NCBI GenBank assembly: GCA_027483425.1
Contig: JAIXUR010000631.1
Location: forward strand, 1-5,533
Direction of reading: 5' to 3'
Length of the DNA: 5,533 nt
Origin: Cyanobacteriota bacterium
GTDB taxonomy: Bacteria > Cyanobacteriota > Cyanobacteriia > Phormidesmidales > Phormidesmidaceae
Below the pieces are notes generated by a model. The model had not been told where the DNA came from. It was given only the letters and a program-made list of their open reading frames with translations, and ran no database searches. This document shows positions 1 through 5,514 of this stretch, piece by piece. The position numbers were made by a program, and so were the translations under genes. The first letter of the stretch is position 1. Each line of letters starts with the position of its first letter.

Positions 1-1433
1 ACCACCAGTAGGTTGGGGTCGCTGCCGGTCACAACCACGGGAACGGTGGCTACCGGCGGCGGGTCTTGGGTCAGGGCTGCGATCGCGCCCTCAGAGCTGG
101 GTTCTGTCAGCACCGGTAGTGCTGGAGCGCTGTCTGCTTCCGGGGCACTGGGGGGCAGCGTCGGGGGCTCAACGGCGATGGCTGAGGCATCAATGATTGG
201 CAGAACTGGGGCCGGTAAGGCCGAGGGTAAGTTCTCAGCGGCTGGTGTCCCAGGGGCCGCTGCCTGAGAGGCCGGTGTCTCAGGCGCTGAGATCGGTGCT
301 GAGACCGCTGGGGCGGCTGGGGTAGGTAGCTCAGGGGGCACAACCGCAATGGGGGTGCCGGTGGTTTCGGCATCGATGGGAGCGAGGGGCGCTGTGGCGG
401 TTGGCGCAGTGGCTGACGGCTCAGCGGTTGGGGGCTCAGCCGCTGACGGCCCAGCGGCCAGCGGCTGAGCGGCGGGGGGCTCCGCGGTGGCTGGGGGAGC
501 GGTCGCGATCGCCGTTGGTTGAGCCGCTCGGCTGGGTTCCCCCGGCAACGGCGGCGGCTCTAGGGTAACCGTCGCAGAGGTGCCCCGTGGGGGCGCAACC
601 GGGGGCAAGGGGGCGATCGCATCAGGTTCAGCGGCTACCGACGGTACAGCGGCCACGGGAGCATTGGTGGCCACAGGGCCAACGATCGCATCGAGCTCGT
701 CCAGACTGGGCACAGACACCTGCTCCCCCGGAATGCCCAGATTAAAGGGGTCCACGGGCAGGGTATCGGGCAGGTTGGTCAGGCTATCGACATCGCTGGG
801 CAGCATCAGGTTGGCCGCCGAGGTGCTCAGCTGCCCAGTCCCCGCCGCCGGAAAGCCCAGCCGAGGATCGTTGCTGGGAATCACCGGCAGTTCGACAATC
901 ATGCCGCTAGTGCTGGGCATGCTGGCCGTGCCAGGGGTGGGCGGCAGAGTCGCCAGGGTGCTGCCAGGGGCATCGACCAGGGCCGTGAGCACCCAGCGGG
1001 TTTGGTCACCGGGGGTGCCGCCCTCGGGGGCGATCGCCACCAGGCTGGCCCCCTCCTCCGCCAAGATGGTCTCAGGACTGAGTTCTAACACCACCACCGT
1101 ATCGGCATTCACCTGGGAAAGGCTGACCTGGCTGACCGCGCCACCGTAGGCTTGCTGGGTCGTCCCCGAACCCAGCTGGGTTTGGGGAATGGTGAGCACA
1201 ATGCGGGCCGGGTCGGTCTCGACCCAATATTGAGGGGTCACACCGCTGGGGAGCGTGACGGTCAACTGCTGGGTGGCCGGGTCAAACTGCCAGGCCGCCA
1301 GGGTTTCGGCCTGGGCCGCAGGGCTGATGGCCAGCATGGCAGACACCATCAATCCGGTGCCTGCCCAGACCCCCAGACGGTAGTTTGACGTTGACCAGCC
1401 AGACGAGGCAAAGTTGCGGCTTTGTTGTTCCAT
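1..1433 (-). CDS. Exported AMIN-domain protein with long Pro/Ala/Thr-rich linker (C-terminus cut by window edge)
   Basis: This frame stays open from the ATG at 1433-1431 to the left edge, giving 477 codons and no stop. A good ribosome binding site lies 8 nt upstream. Residues 1-42 form a signal peptide: a polar, arginine-containing start, a hydrophobic core (about 24-37), and an A-Q-A cleavage site before ETL. Residues about 43-155 read as an AMIN domain, with the beta-rich pattern LAAWQFD, LTVTLP, WVETDPARIVLTIP, then GGAVSQVSLSQV and VVVLELS. AMIN domains are known to bind the cell wall and to target periplasmic proteins such as AmiC amidases and PilQ secretins. From about residue 160 to the edge the protein is Pro/Ala/Thr-rich, with repeated A-A-E-P / T-A-E-P blocks (codons near 405-480), and probably disordered. 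No amidase or secretin motif is visible, so the function depends on the missing C-terminus. It is divergent from the COP23 gene. AMIN assignment is fairly secure; the specific role is unknown. Confidence 0.82.
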   Translation of the reverse strand, partial: MEQQSRNFASSGWSTSNYRLGVWAGTGLMVSAMLAISPAAQAETLAAWQFDPATQQLTVTLPSGVTPQYWVETDPARIVLTIPQTQLGSGTTQQAYGGAVSQVSLSQVNADTVVVLELSPETILAEEGASLVAIAPEGGTPGDQTRWVLTALVDAPGSTLATLPPTPGTASMPSTSGMIVELPVIPSNDPRLGFPAAGTGQLSTSAANLMLPSDVDSLTNLPDTLPVDPFNLGIPGEQVSVPSLDELDAIVGPVATNAPVAAVPSVAAEPDAIAPLPPVAPPRGTSATVTLEPPPLPGEPSRAAQPTAIATAPPATAEPPAAQPLAAGPSAAEPPTAEPSATAPTATAPLAPIDAETTGTPIAVVPPELPTPAAPAVSAPISAPETPASQAAAPGTPAAENLPSALPAPVLPIIDASAIAVEPPTLPPSAPEADSAPALPVLTEPSSEGAIAALTQDPPPVATVPVVVTGSDPNLLV

Positions 1434-1441
1434 GGGTTTTT

Positions 1442-1447
1442 CCCTCT
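1442..1447 (-). promoter_or_regulatory. Shine-Dalgarno site of the AMIN-domain gene
   Basis: On the minus strand the sequence reads AGAGGG, then 8 nt, then ATG (1433-1431). This purine-rich site at normal spacing supports the chosen start, as does the signal peptide that begins there. Confidence 0.65.
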
Positions 1448-1707
1448 GGTGCGATATCGAGTTTGGGTGCTGGCAGGTAGTGCCCATGGGCGACAATTCT
1501 GGCTCCCCCTCGCAACGGCGGAACGAGAATCTATCTCGACCTCGGGATTGGGGTGGTGCGTCTGAGCCAGGCGCGCCTAGGGGCCGACTCGGATCCTTTG
1601 CCAAAAACGCTAGATGCAGTGTTGGAGTTGAGCTAAGTCTACCTAAATACAGCGTGAACCCAAAGCCTAACTAAGGATACGCACAATTTCTAGAATTGCA
1701 AGGGGTA

Positions 1708-1731
1708 GGGGCAGACCTGTGTGTCTGCCCT
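1708..1731. repeat. GC-rich perfect hairpin, probable dispersed palindromic repeat
   Basis: GGGCAGAC (1709-1716) is perfectly complementary to GTCTGCCC (1723-1730) around the 6-nt loop CTGTGT; a G/T pair at 1708/1731 extends the stem. No T-run follows on either strand, so it does not look like an intrinsic terminator for either neighbour. Short GGGGC-rich palindromes of this kind are commonly scattered between genes in cyanobacterial genomes, which is the most likely explanation. An effect on the long 5' leader of COP23 is also possible. The hairpin is seen directly; its repeat status is inferred. Confidence 0.55.
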
Positions 1732-1888
1732 GCCGCGAGTGGGTGAGGGAACATGGGGGGTAGCGATCGCGTCGCGGCTAAGGAGAGCATGGCTACCTAT
1801 CAACCTTGCCGGTTGGCCAGCGCCATACCCCATTAGTCAAGTTCTTGGCCCATTCAAGGCCACCACCCGTCATCTCGTTGTTATCTCT

Positions 1889-1892
1889 GGAG
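1889..1892 (+). promoter_or_regulatory. Shine-Dalgarno site of the COP23 gene
   Basis: GGAG (within TGGAGA, 1888-1893) ends 10 nt before the ATG at 1903. It supports this start over the overlapping upstream reading frames. Confidence 0.55.
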
Positions 1893-1902
1893 ACACACCA
1901 CC

Positions 1903-2652
1903 ATGGCTCACTCTGTACTGCACCCTCGGTTGTTACTGGGCGGCTTAACCGCACTGCTGGTGTTGCCCTGGTCGGGGCTATCGGCCCAGGCCCAAATCCC
2001 AGAGCAGACCCCAGAGCAAACTCCGGGGCAAACGCCAGAGACTTCCCCAGAAACCACCTCGACAGAACCCACCGAGGCCGACCCCACCGCCAGCGAGGGC
2101 CCTCGGTTTACCTGCCAGATGGAGAACGGGCAGTACACCGTTATGTACGCCCCCAGCAGCCAGCCAGGGCAGGTGTACCCCTGGGCCGTACCCCAGGATA
2201 TGGGTGCCGCCTGGCCCGCCGATCGCCGCTGTGCAGAGATTAGCGCCCGGCTAGAGAGCTACCGCCCCGACGGCCTGTTGGCCCTGGAGACCTCGGTCGA
2301 GAATGGCTACAACACCGTCTGTGTCACCACAGAAACGGTACCCGGCTGCCGCATTGTGTTCACCGTTCCCCCTGGCCAAGACGCGACCCAAACCCGCGAT
2401 CGGGTGTTTGATAACCTTGCCATAGCCGACCAGGGCAGCCAAACCCAGGGCGTAAACACCTTTGCCGACAGCGGTGGCAGTGCCCTTGGGGCCTTGGGCA
2501 ACATCCTCGGCTGGCCCAGTTCCACCCCGTCGGGCCCCAGCCAAAGCATTAGCCTCAAGCCCTTCCTGGACAGGGCCGATGGTGGCACCGGGGCGAATCT
2601 CTCCGGGGGGGAGCCAGCGGGGCGGCCCCTGAATCCTGACAGCTTCCGCTAG
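1903..2652 (+). CDS. Exported COP23-domain protein
   Basis: The 249-residue product starts with a signal peptide: MAHSVLHPR, a Leu-rich core (about 10-26), and L-S-A-Q-A before Q31. A low-complexity P-E-x-T segment (33-52) follows, and then a COP23-type domain at about 67-172. The family pattern is visible as RFTCQ (C71), Y-P-W-A (92-95), PADRRCAEISARLESY (C110), L-L-A-L-E, NTVCVTTE (C140) and C149-R-I-V-F-T-V-PPGQD. The four cysteines could make two disulfides outside the cytoplasm. COP23 was described as a circadian-oscillating, membrane-associated protein in a Cyanothece strain; its molecular function is not established, so none is assigned here. The tail (183-249) is Gly/Ser/Pro-rich and ends in an N-L-S-G-G-E-P-A-G-R segment. 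The gene is divergent from the AMIN-domain gene, and the hydrolase gene follows after 84 nt with no obvious terminator. The domain call is confident; a role is not. Confidence 0.85.
   Translation: MAHSVLHPRLLLGGLTALLVLPWSGLSAQAQIPEQTPEQTPGQTPETSPETTSTEPTEADPTASEGPRFTCQMENGQYTVMYAPSSQPGQVYPWAVPQDMGAAWPADRRCAEISARLESYRPDGLLALETSVENGYNTVCVTTETVPGCRIVFTVPPGQDATQTRDRVFDNLAIADQGSQTQGVNTFADSGGSALGALGNILGWPSSTPSGPSQSISLKPFLDRADGGTGANLSGGEPAGRPLNPDSFR
1999..2058 (+). repeat. Five-unit 12-bp tandem repeat inside the COP23 gene
   Basis: Units start at 1999, 2011, 2023, 2035 and 2047. The first two, CCAGAGCAGACC and CCAGAGCAAACT, differ at two positions; the later ones diverge progressively (CCGGGGCAAACG, CCAGAGACTTCC, CCAGAAACCACC). 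The period is a multiple of three, so the protein carries P-E-Q-T, P-E-Q-T, P-G-Q-T, P-E-T-S, P-E-T-T (residues 33-52). It lies directly after the predicted signal cleavage site and before the folded domain, as a flexible spacer would. Confidence 0.75.
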
Positions 2653-2736
2653 GGCCGGTTCTGGGTCTTTTCGCGACATTGCCTCAGCCCGGAGCGGTTC
2701 TTCGTCATAATCAGAAGGCAGTAGCGGGTCGGACCC

Positions 2737-3636
2737 ATGTTTATTCCCCCTGGTTTTACCCAGCACACCGTTCCCCTGGCCCTGGGCTCGGTGGCCTATA
2801 TCCAGACCGACCCAGGGTTTTGGCCAGATGCTCCGGCCGCGACCATGCCCCTGGTCTTTATCCACGGGTTTGGCGGTGGGTCGTCGAGCTACGAGTGGTC
2901 TAAGGTCTACCCGGCCTTTGCGGCCAACTACTCGGTGCTGGCCCCCGATCTGATCGGGTGGGGCCGCTCCGATCATCCCGATCGCCCCTGCACCACCGCC
3001 GACTACCTGGCCCTGGTGCAAGAGCTGATTGAAACACTCTGCCCGGAGCCGCCGCTGGTGGTGGCCTCTTCCCTCAGCGCGGCGATGGTGGTGCGGGTGG
3101 CGATCGCCCACCCCGAACTCCTGCGGGGACTGGTGCTGGTAGCTCCCGCCGGGCTGGCCGACTTTGGCCAAGCCCCCAGCCGGTCGGTGGTGAACCAACT
3201 CGTCAAGCTGCCCTTGGTCGATCAGTTGCTCTACCGTGGGGCGATCGCCACCGCCGAGGGCATTCGGCTATTTTTGGCCCAGCGCCAGTTTGCTAACCCC
3301 AGCCAAATCTCCGAGGAAATGGTGGCCGCCTACCTGGAGTCGGCCCAGCAACCCAATGCCGATGTCGCCGCCCTGGCCTTTGTGCGGGGCGACCTCAGCT
3401 TTGACCTGGCGGAATACCTGCCCCAACTCACCACCCCCACCGCCATGGTATGGGGGGAGGCCGCTCAGTTTACCGATAGTGGGCTAGGCCGCCGCCTGGC
3501 CGCCCTCAATCCGACCGCCCTCCGCCGGTTTGAGCTCCTGCCTGGGGTTGGGCTCACCCCGCAGCTCGAGCAGCCTGGGGTGACCACCGGGTTAATTCAG
3601 CAATTTTTATCTGACCTGGCCCGCGAAGGGAACTAA
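2737..3636 (+). CDS. Alpha/beta-fold hydrolase family protein, probably lacking a complete catalytic triad
   Basis: The 299-residue product has the usual length and motif order of the alpha/beta hydrolase fold. The oxyanion-loop motif is V-F-I-H43-G44-F-G-G-G; the strand 4 motif is A-P-D71-L-I-G-W-G-R-S; the nucleophile elbow follows L-V-V as A110-S111-S112-L-S114. Then come the strand L-V-L-V-A-P-A-G-L (132-140), a lid-like helical region (about 145-230), and the strand with W239-G240-E241. The family elbow is G-x-S-x-G; here both glycines are replaced, though Ser112 remains. The usual WGxxD acid position holds Ala243, and the usual Gly-His-x-P-x-x-E segment reads G272-L273-T-P-Q-L-E, so His is Leu. 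No His occurs after residue 125. The substrate is unknown, and a non-catalytic role is plausible. There is no signal peptide, so it is probably cytoplasmic. An in-frame stop at 2722 makes 2737 the first possible ATG; its binding site is weak. Its stop codon overlaps that of the convergent WG-repeat gene. Confidence 0.88.
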   Translation: MFIPPGFTQHTVPLALGSVAYIQTDPGFWPDAPAATMPLVFIHGFGGGSSSYEWSKVYPAFAANYSVLAPDLIGWGRSDHPDRPCTTADYLALVQELIETLCPEPPLVVASSLSAAMVVRVAIAHPELLRGLVLVAPAGLADFGQAPSRSVVNQLVKLPLVDQLLYRGAIATAEGIRLFLAQRQFANPSQISEEMVAAYLESAQQPNADVAALAFVRGDLSFDLAEYLPQLTTPTAMVWGEAAQFTDSGLGRRLAALNPTALRRFELLPGVGLTPQLEQPGVTTGLIQQFLSDLAREGN

Positions 3637-4640
3637 TTGAAGCCCTTAAAGCCATCGCCGGTCAGCACAGTACCCTCGGCATCAATGAATCCCCAGCGGG
3701 GGCCGATCTGAACCCGAGCATGGCCCTCCGAAAAGCGACCGGCATTGGCGTACTGGGGCTCTACAATCCACTCACCCTGAGGATTGATGTAGCCATAGCG
3801 GCCGTTCTGCTGCACCACAGCCAGCCCCTCAGAGAAATCGGCGGCATAGCTAAACTGAGGCGCAATCACCACCTCACCCGTGGGATCGATATAGCCCCAC
3901 TGACCGTCGAGCAGCGCCGCCGCTAACCCCTGGGAAAAATCTGAGGCAAAGGCGAGGGTGGTCGCCATCACGAGATCACCCTGGGGGTCGATAAAGCCAA
4001 AATCAGATCCCTGGCGCACCCGAGCCAGCCCCTCAGAAAAGCTAAAGGCCCCGTCATAGCTGTGGGGAATAACCAGAGTGCCCGCCGGGTCGATATAGCC
4101 GTAGAGCTGATCGACCTTGGCCACCGCCAAGGATTCAGAAAAGCTCCAGGCGTCTTTAAAGGTCAGGGGCACCACCCGGCGACCGGTGGGGTCGATATAG
4201 CCGTAGGCGGTGTCAAGTTTGACCAGGGCGCGATCGCCCACAAAGGGTTCAGCCAGGTCAAACTGGGGTTCAATCACCCATTCGCCCTGGAGGTTGATAT
4301 AGCCGTACTTCGTGCCCCCCTGGACCGCCGCCATCCCCTCCGAAAATGACTTGGCCTGGCGAAACTGCACCGGTATCGCCCACTGGCCCTCGCGATCGAG
4401 GTAGCCAAAGTAGCTGCCTGCCTGGGCCACCGCTACCCCCTGGGCGTAGTTGGCGGCCACGGTGACATTGCTGTCGGCCACGGTAATGGCGATCTGGCCG
4501 TCCCCATCGATGTAGCCCAGGGTTGAGTCGGTACGCACCAGGGCCACCCCTTCGGCAAAGTCTGAAACGCTATCAAATAGCAACGGGCTAGTCATGGCGC
4601 TGGCCAGGGCAACGGGCTGAGGGTTTATGAACTGTAGCAT
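3633..4640 (-). CDS. WG-repeat protein (nine repeats)
   Basis: The 335-residue product is almost entirely WG repeats of the form F-S-E-G-L-A-x-V-x-x-x-x-x-Y-G-Y-I-D-P-x-G-x-x-V-I-x-P-x-F. The invariant glycine before Y/F falls at 42, 79, 113, 147, 181, 215, 249, 283 and 317, so spacing is 37 once and then exactly 34. A true Trp-Gly pair is kept only at 248-249 and 316-317; elsewhere the Trp is Tyr, Phe or Leu. Repeat 4 (about 133-164) is the most degenerate in its FSEG part. There is no convincing signal peptide or membrane segment and no other domain, so it is probably a cytoplasmic beta-rich binding scaffold; no ligand is known. The ATG at 4640 has only a weak upstream AAGGG about 17 nt away; Met16 (ATG at 4595) is an alternative start. 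The gene follows the exonuclease gene after 19 nt and probably belongs to its operon. Confidence 0.88.
   Translation of the reverse strand: MLQFINPQPVALASAMTSPLLFDSVSDFAEGVALVRTDSTLGYIDGDGQIAITVADSNVTVAANYAQGVAVAQAGSYFGYLDREGQWAIPVQFRQAKSFSEGMAAVQGGTKYGYINLQGEWVIEPQFDLAEPFVGDRALVKLDTAYGYIDPTGRRVVPLTFKDAWSFSESLAVAKVDQLYGYIDPAGTLVIPHSYDGAFSFSEGLARVRQGSDFGFIDPQGDLVMATTLAFASDFSQGLAAALLDGQWGYIDPTGEVVIAPQFSYAADFSEGLAVVQQNGRYGYINPQGEWIVEPQYANAGRFSEGHARVQIGPRWGFIDAEGTVLTGDGFKGFN
3636..4559 (-). repeat. In-frame tandem array of nine WG-repeat units, 102-bp period
   Basis: Read on the plus strand, the block GRTCGATRTAGCC (the Gly-Tyr-Ile-Asp codons in reverse) recurs with start points 3680, 3782, 3884, 3986, 4088, 4190, 4292, 4394 and 4505. 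Eight consecutive blocks are exactly 102 bp apart; the gap to the first unit (4394 to 4505) is 111 bp, three extra codons. Outside this core the units have diverged considerably, so this is a protein-repeat array rather than a recent DNA duplication. Confidence 0.85.
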
Positions 4641-4659
4641 TGTCGTGGTCTGGATGCCC

Positions 4660-5487
4660 TTAGTCGTCTAGGTTCAAGGACAACTGCGGCGGGTGTAGGT
4701 CGTGGTACAGAGCTTCTAAATCGCCACGGCGGTACATGTGGCGATTACCTCGCCGCGAGGTGCGGCGATCGCAGCCCCGGCCATCGAGCTGCTGCTGGAG
4801 CTCGGCCCGAGAGCGGTTAAATACCTTGGCCGCCTCCCGCAGGGGCACCCACTGTTGGGCAAACTGCTGGCGTAGAACCTCGTCGGGGGTGTCGGCCAGG
4901 CGCTCTAGCAGCAGGTTGGCCAACAGCCAGCAGGCCTTGGTGTCGGCCAGGGCCCGGTGCGATCGCCCCACGTCGAAGCCAAAGTGGCGCACCAGCTGGG
5001 GCAAACTGCGGGAGGGCAAATCCGCCAGCAGCAGGCGAGACAAGATCACCGTGCAAAACTGCTGGGTATCGGGGCGATTAAAGCCTTCACCCCGGCGTTG
5101 ATACTCCGATTGAATAAAGCTGTAGTCAAAGGCCAGATTGTGGCCGGTCAGCACCCCTTGACCCAGGGGCTGCTTAAGGGTCTGCCACACGGTATCGGCG
5201 GCGGTGCCCTGCTCTACCATGGCCGTGGTAATGCCCGTCAGCCGGGTAATGTTATGGGGCACCCGCACCTGGGCATCGACCAAAAAGCTGACCTCCTGGG
5301 TGATGCCCTGCTCCAGGGAGCCCTGCACCATAGCAATCTCTATGACCCGAGCCTCGTGGGGGCGCGACCCTGTGGTCTCTACATCCACCACCGTCAATAG
5401 AGCCTGGGGCAGTTGGCGGTAGTAGGCCATCAGGTGATCTATCAGTAGCGCAGATTGGGCAATGCCGCCCACTGACACAGGAACCAT
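4660..5487 (-). CDS. DnaQ-like DEDDh 3'-5' exonuclease with C-terminal winged-helix-like segment and clamp-binding motif
   Basis: From the ATG at 5487 the product is 275 residues. ExoI is V-V-D35-V-E37-T-T-G, ExoII is G115-H-N-L-A-F-D121, and ExoIII is H177-R-A-L-A-D182; these supply the four acidic metal ligands and the catalytic His of DEDDh enzymes related to the DNA polymerase III epsilon subunit. Between them lies P-H-N-I-T-x-L-T-G-I-T, typical of the family. Family members remove nucleotides from 3' ends of DNA or RNA. Residues about 209-263 (L-R-E-A-A-K-V-F-N-R-S-R, then R-R-T-S-R-R and Y-R-R-G-D-L-E-A-L) resemble a MerR/excisionase-type winged helix. The extreme C-terminus has Q268-L-S-L-N-L273, matching the sliding-clamp hexapeptide QLxLxL. 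It is probably an accessory repair or processing exonuclease. The start is uncertain: the frame extends to a GTG at 5526 (288 residues), and an ATG at 5430 (256 residues) would also keep all motifs. The WG-repeat gene lies 19 nt downstream. Confidence 0.87.
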   Translation of the reverse strand: MVPVSVGGIAQSALLIDHLMAYYRQLPQALLTVVDVETTGSRPHEARVIEIAMVQGSLEQGITQEVSFLVDAQVRVPHNITRLTGITTAMVEQGTAADTVWQTLKQPLGQGVLTGHNLAFDYSFIQSEYQRRGEGFNRPDTQQFCTVILSRLLLADLPSRSLPQLVRHFGFDVGRSHRALADTKACWLLANLLLERLADTPDEVLRQQFAQQWVPLREAAKVFNRSRAELQQQLDGRGCDRRTSRRGNRHMYRRGDLEALYHDLHPPQLSLNLDD

Positions 5488-5508
5488 AGAGCTACGACCG
5501 CAGATAAC

Positions 5509-5514
5509 CCTCCT
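5509..5514 (-). promoter_or_regulatory. AGGAGG Shine-Dalgarno-like sequence near the exonuclease start
   Basis: The minus strand carries a perfect AGGAGG 21 nt before the ATG at 5487, which is too far for normal use. No ATG, GTG or TTG lies 5-12 nt downstream of it. It may be coincidental, or part of coding sequence if the GTG at 5526 is the real start. It does not settle the start site. Confidence 0.3.

Larger units (their letters stand above)
1434..1902. other. Divergent intergenic region between the AMIN-domain and COP23 genes
   Basis: These 469 bases contain no convincing gene. They hold the leader regions of two divergent genes, a perfect 8-bp hairpin at 1709-1730 and one GCGATCGC site at 1763-1770. 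The stretch around 1610-1700 is visibly more AT-rich than its surroundings and is the best place to expect promoters. One weak sigma70-like candidate on the plus strand is TTGGAG (1622-1627), 16 nt, TAAATA (1644-1649). It would leave a leader of about 245 nt before COP23. Smaller inverted repeats are the 10-bp palindrome GCCCATGGGC (1482-1491), CAATT/AATTG (1684-1698), and TGGCC/GGCCA with a 7-nt loop (1846-1862). I recognise no tRNA or known riboswitch. None of the promoter calls is strong. Confidence 0.6.

Noticed and set aside
580..1149. 189-codon open frame on the plus strand
   Set aside because: It is the antisense shadow of the AMIN-domain gene: low-complexity Gly/Ser/Ala, no family resemblance, and the opposite frame explains the region.
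1708..1731. Hairpin considered as an intrinsic terminator
   Set aside because: No run of T follows on either strand, and both neighbouring genes point away from it.
1721..1948. Small plus-strand frame of 75 codons overlapping the start of COP23
   Set aside because: It begins inside the hairpin repeat, has no clear ribosome binding site or domain, and overlaps the better-supported COP23 start.
1806..2243. 145-codon plus-strand frame overlapping COP23 in another frame
   Set aside because: Basic, proline-rich out-of-frame translation of the COP23 gene; COP23 has a signal peptide, conserved cysteines and a family match.
2653..2736. Possible terminator or promoter between COP23 and the hydrolase
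   Set aside because: I find only GGGTC-G-GACCC (2726-2736), whose one-base centre cannot form a hairpin loop, and no convincing promoter boxes.
2251..3198. 315-codon open frame on the minus strand opposite COP23 and the hydrolase
   Set aside because: It is His/Gly/Arg-rich with no recognisable domain and lies opposite two well-supported genes. High GC content produces such antisense shadows.
4736..5400. Plus-strand open frames opposite the exonuclease gene
   Set aside because: Antisense shadows without motifs; the minus strand carries complete ExoI, ExoII and ExoIII motifs.
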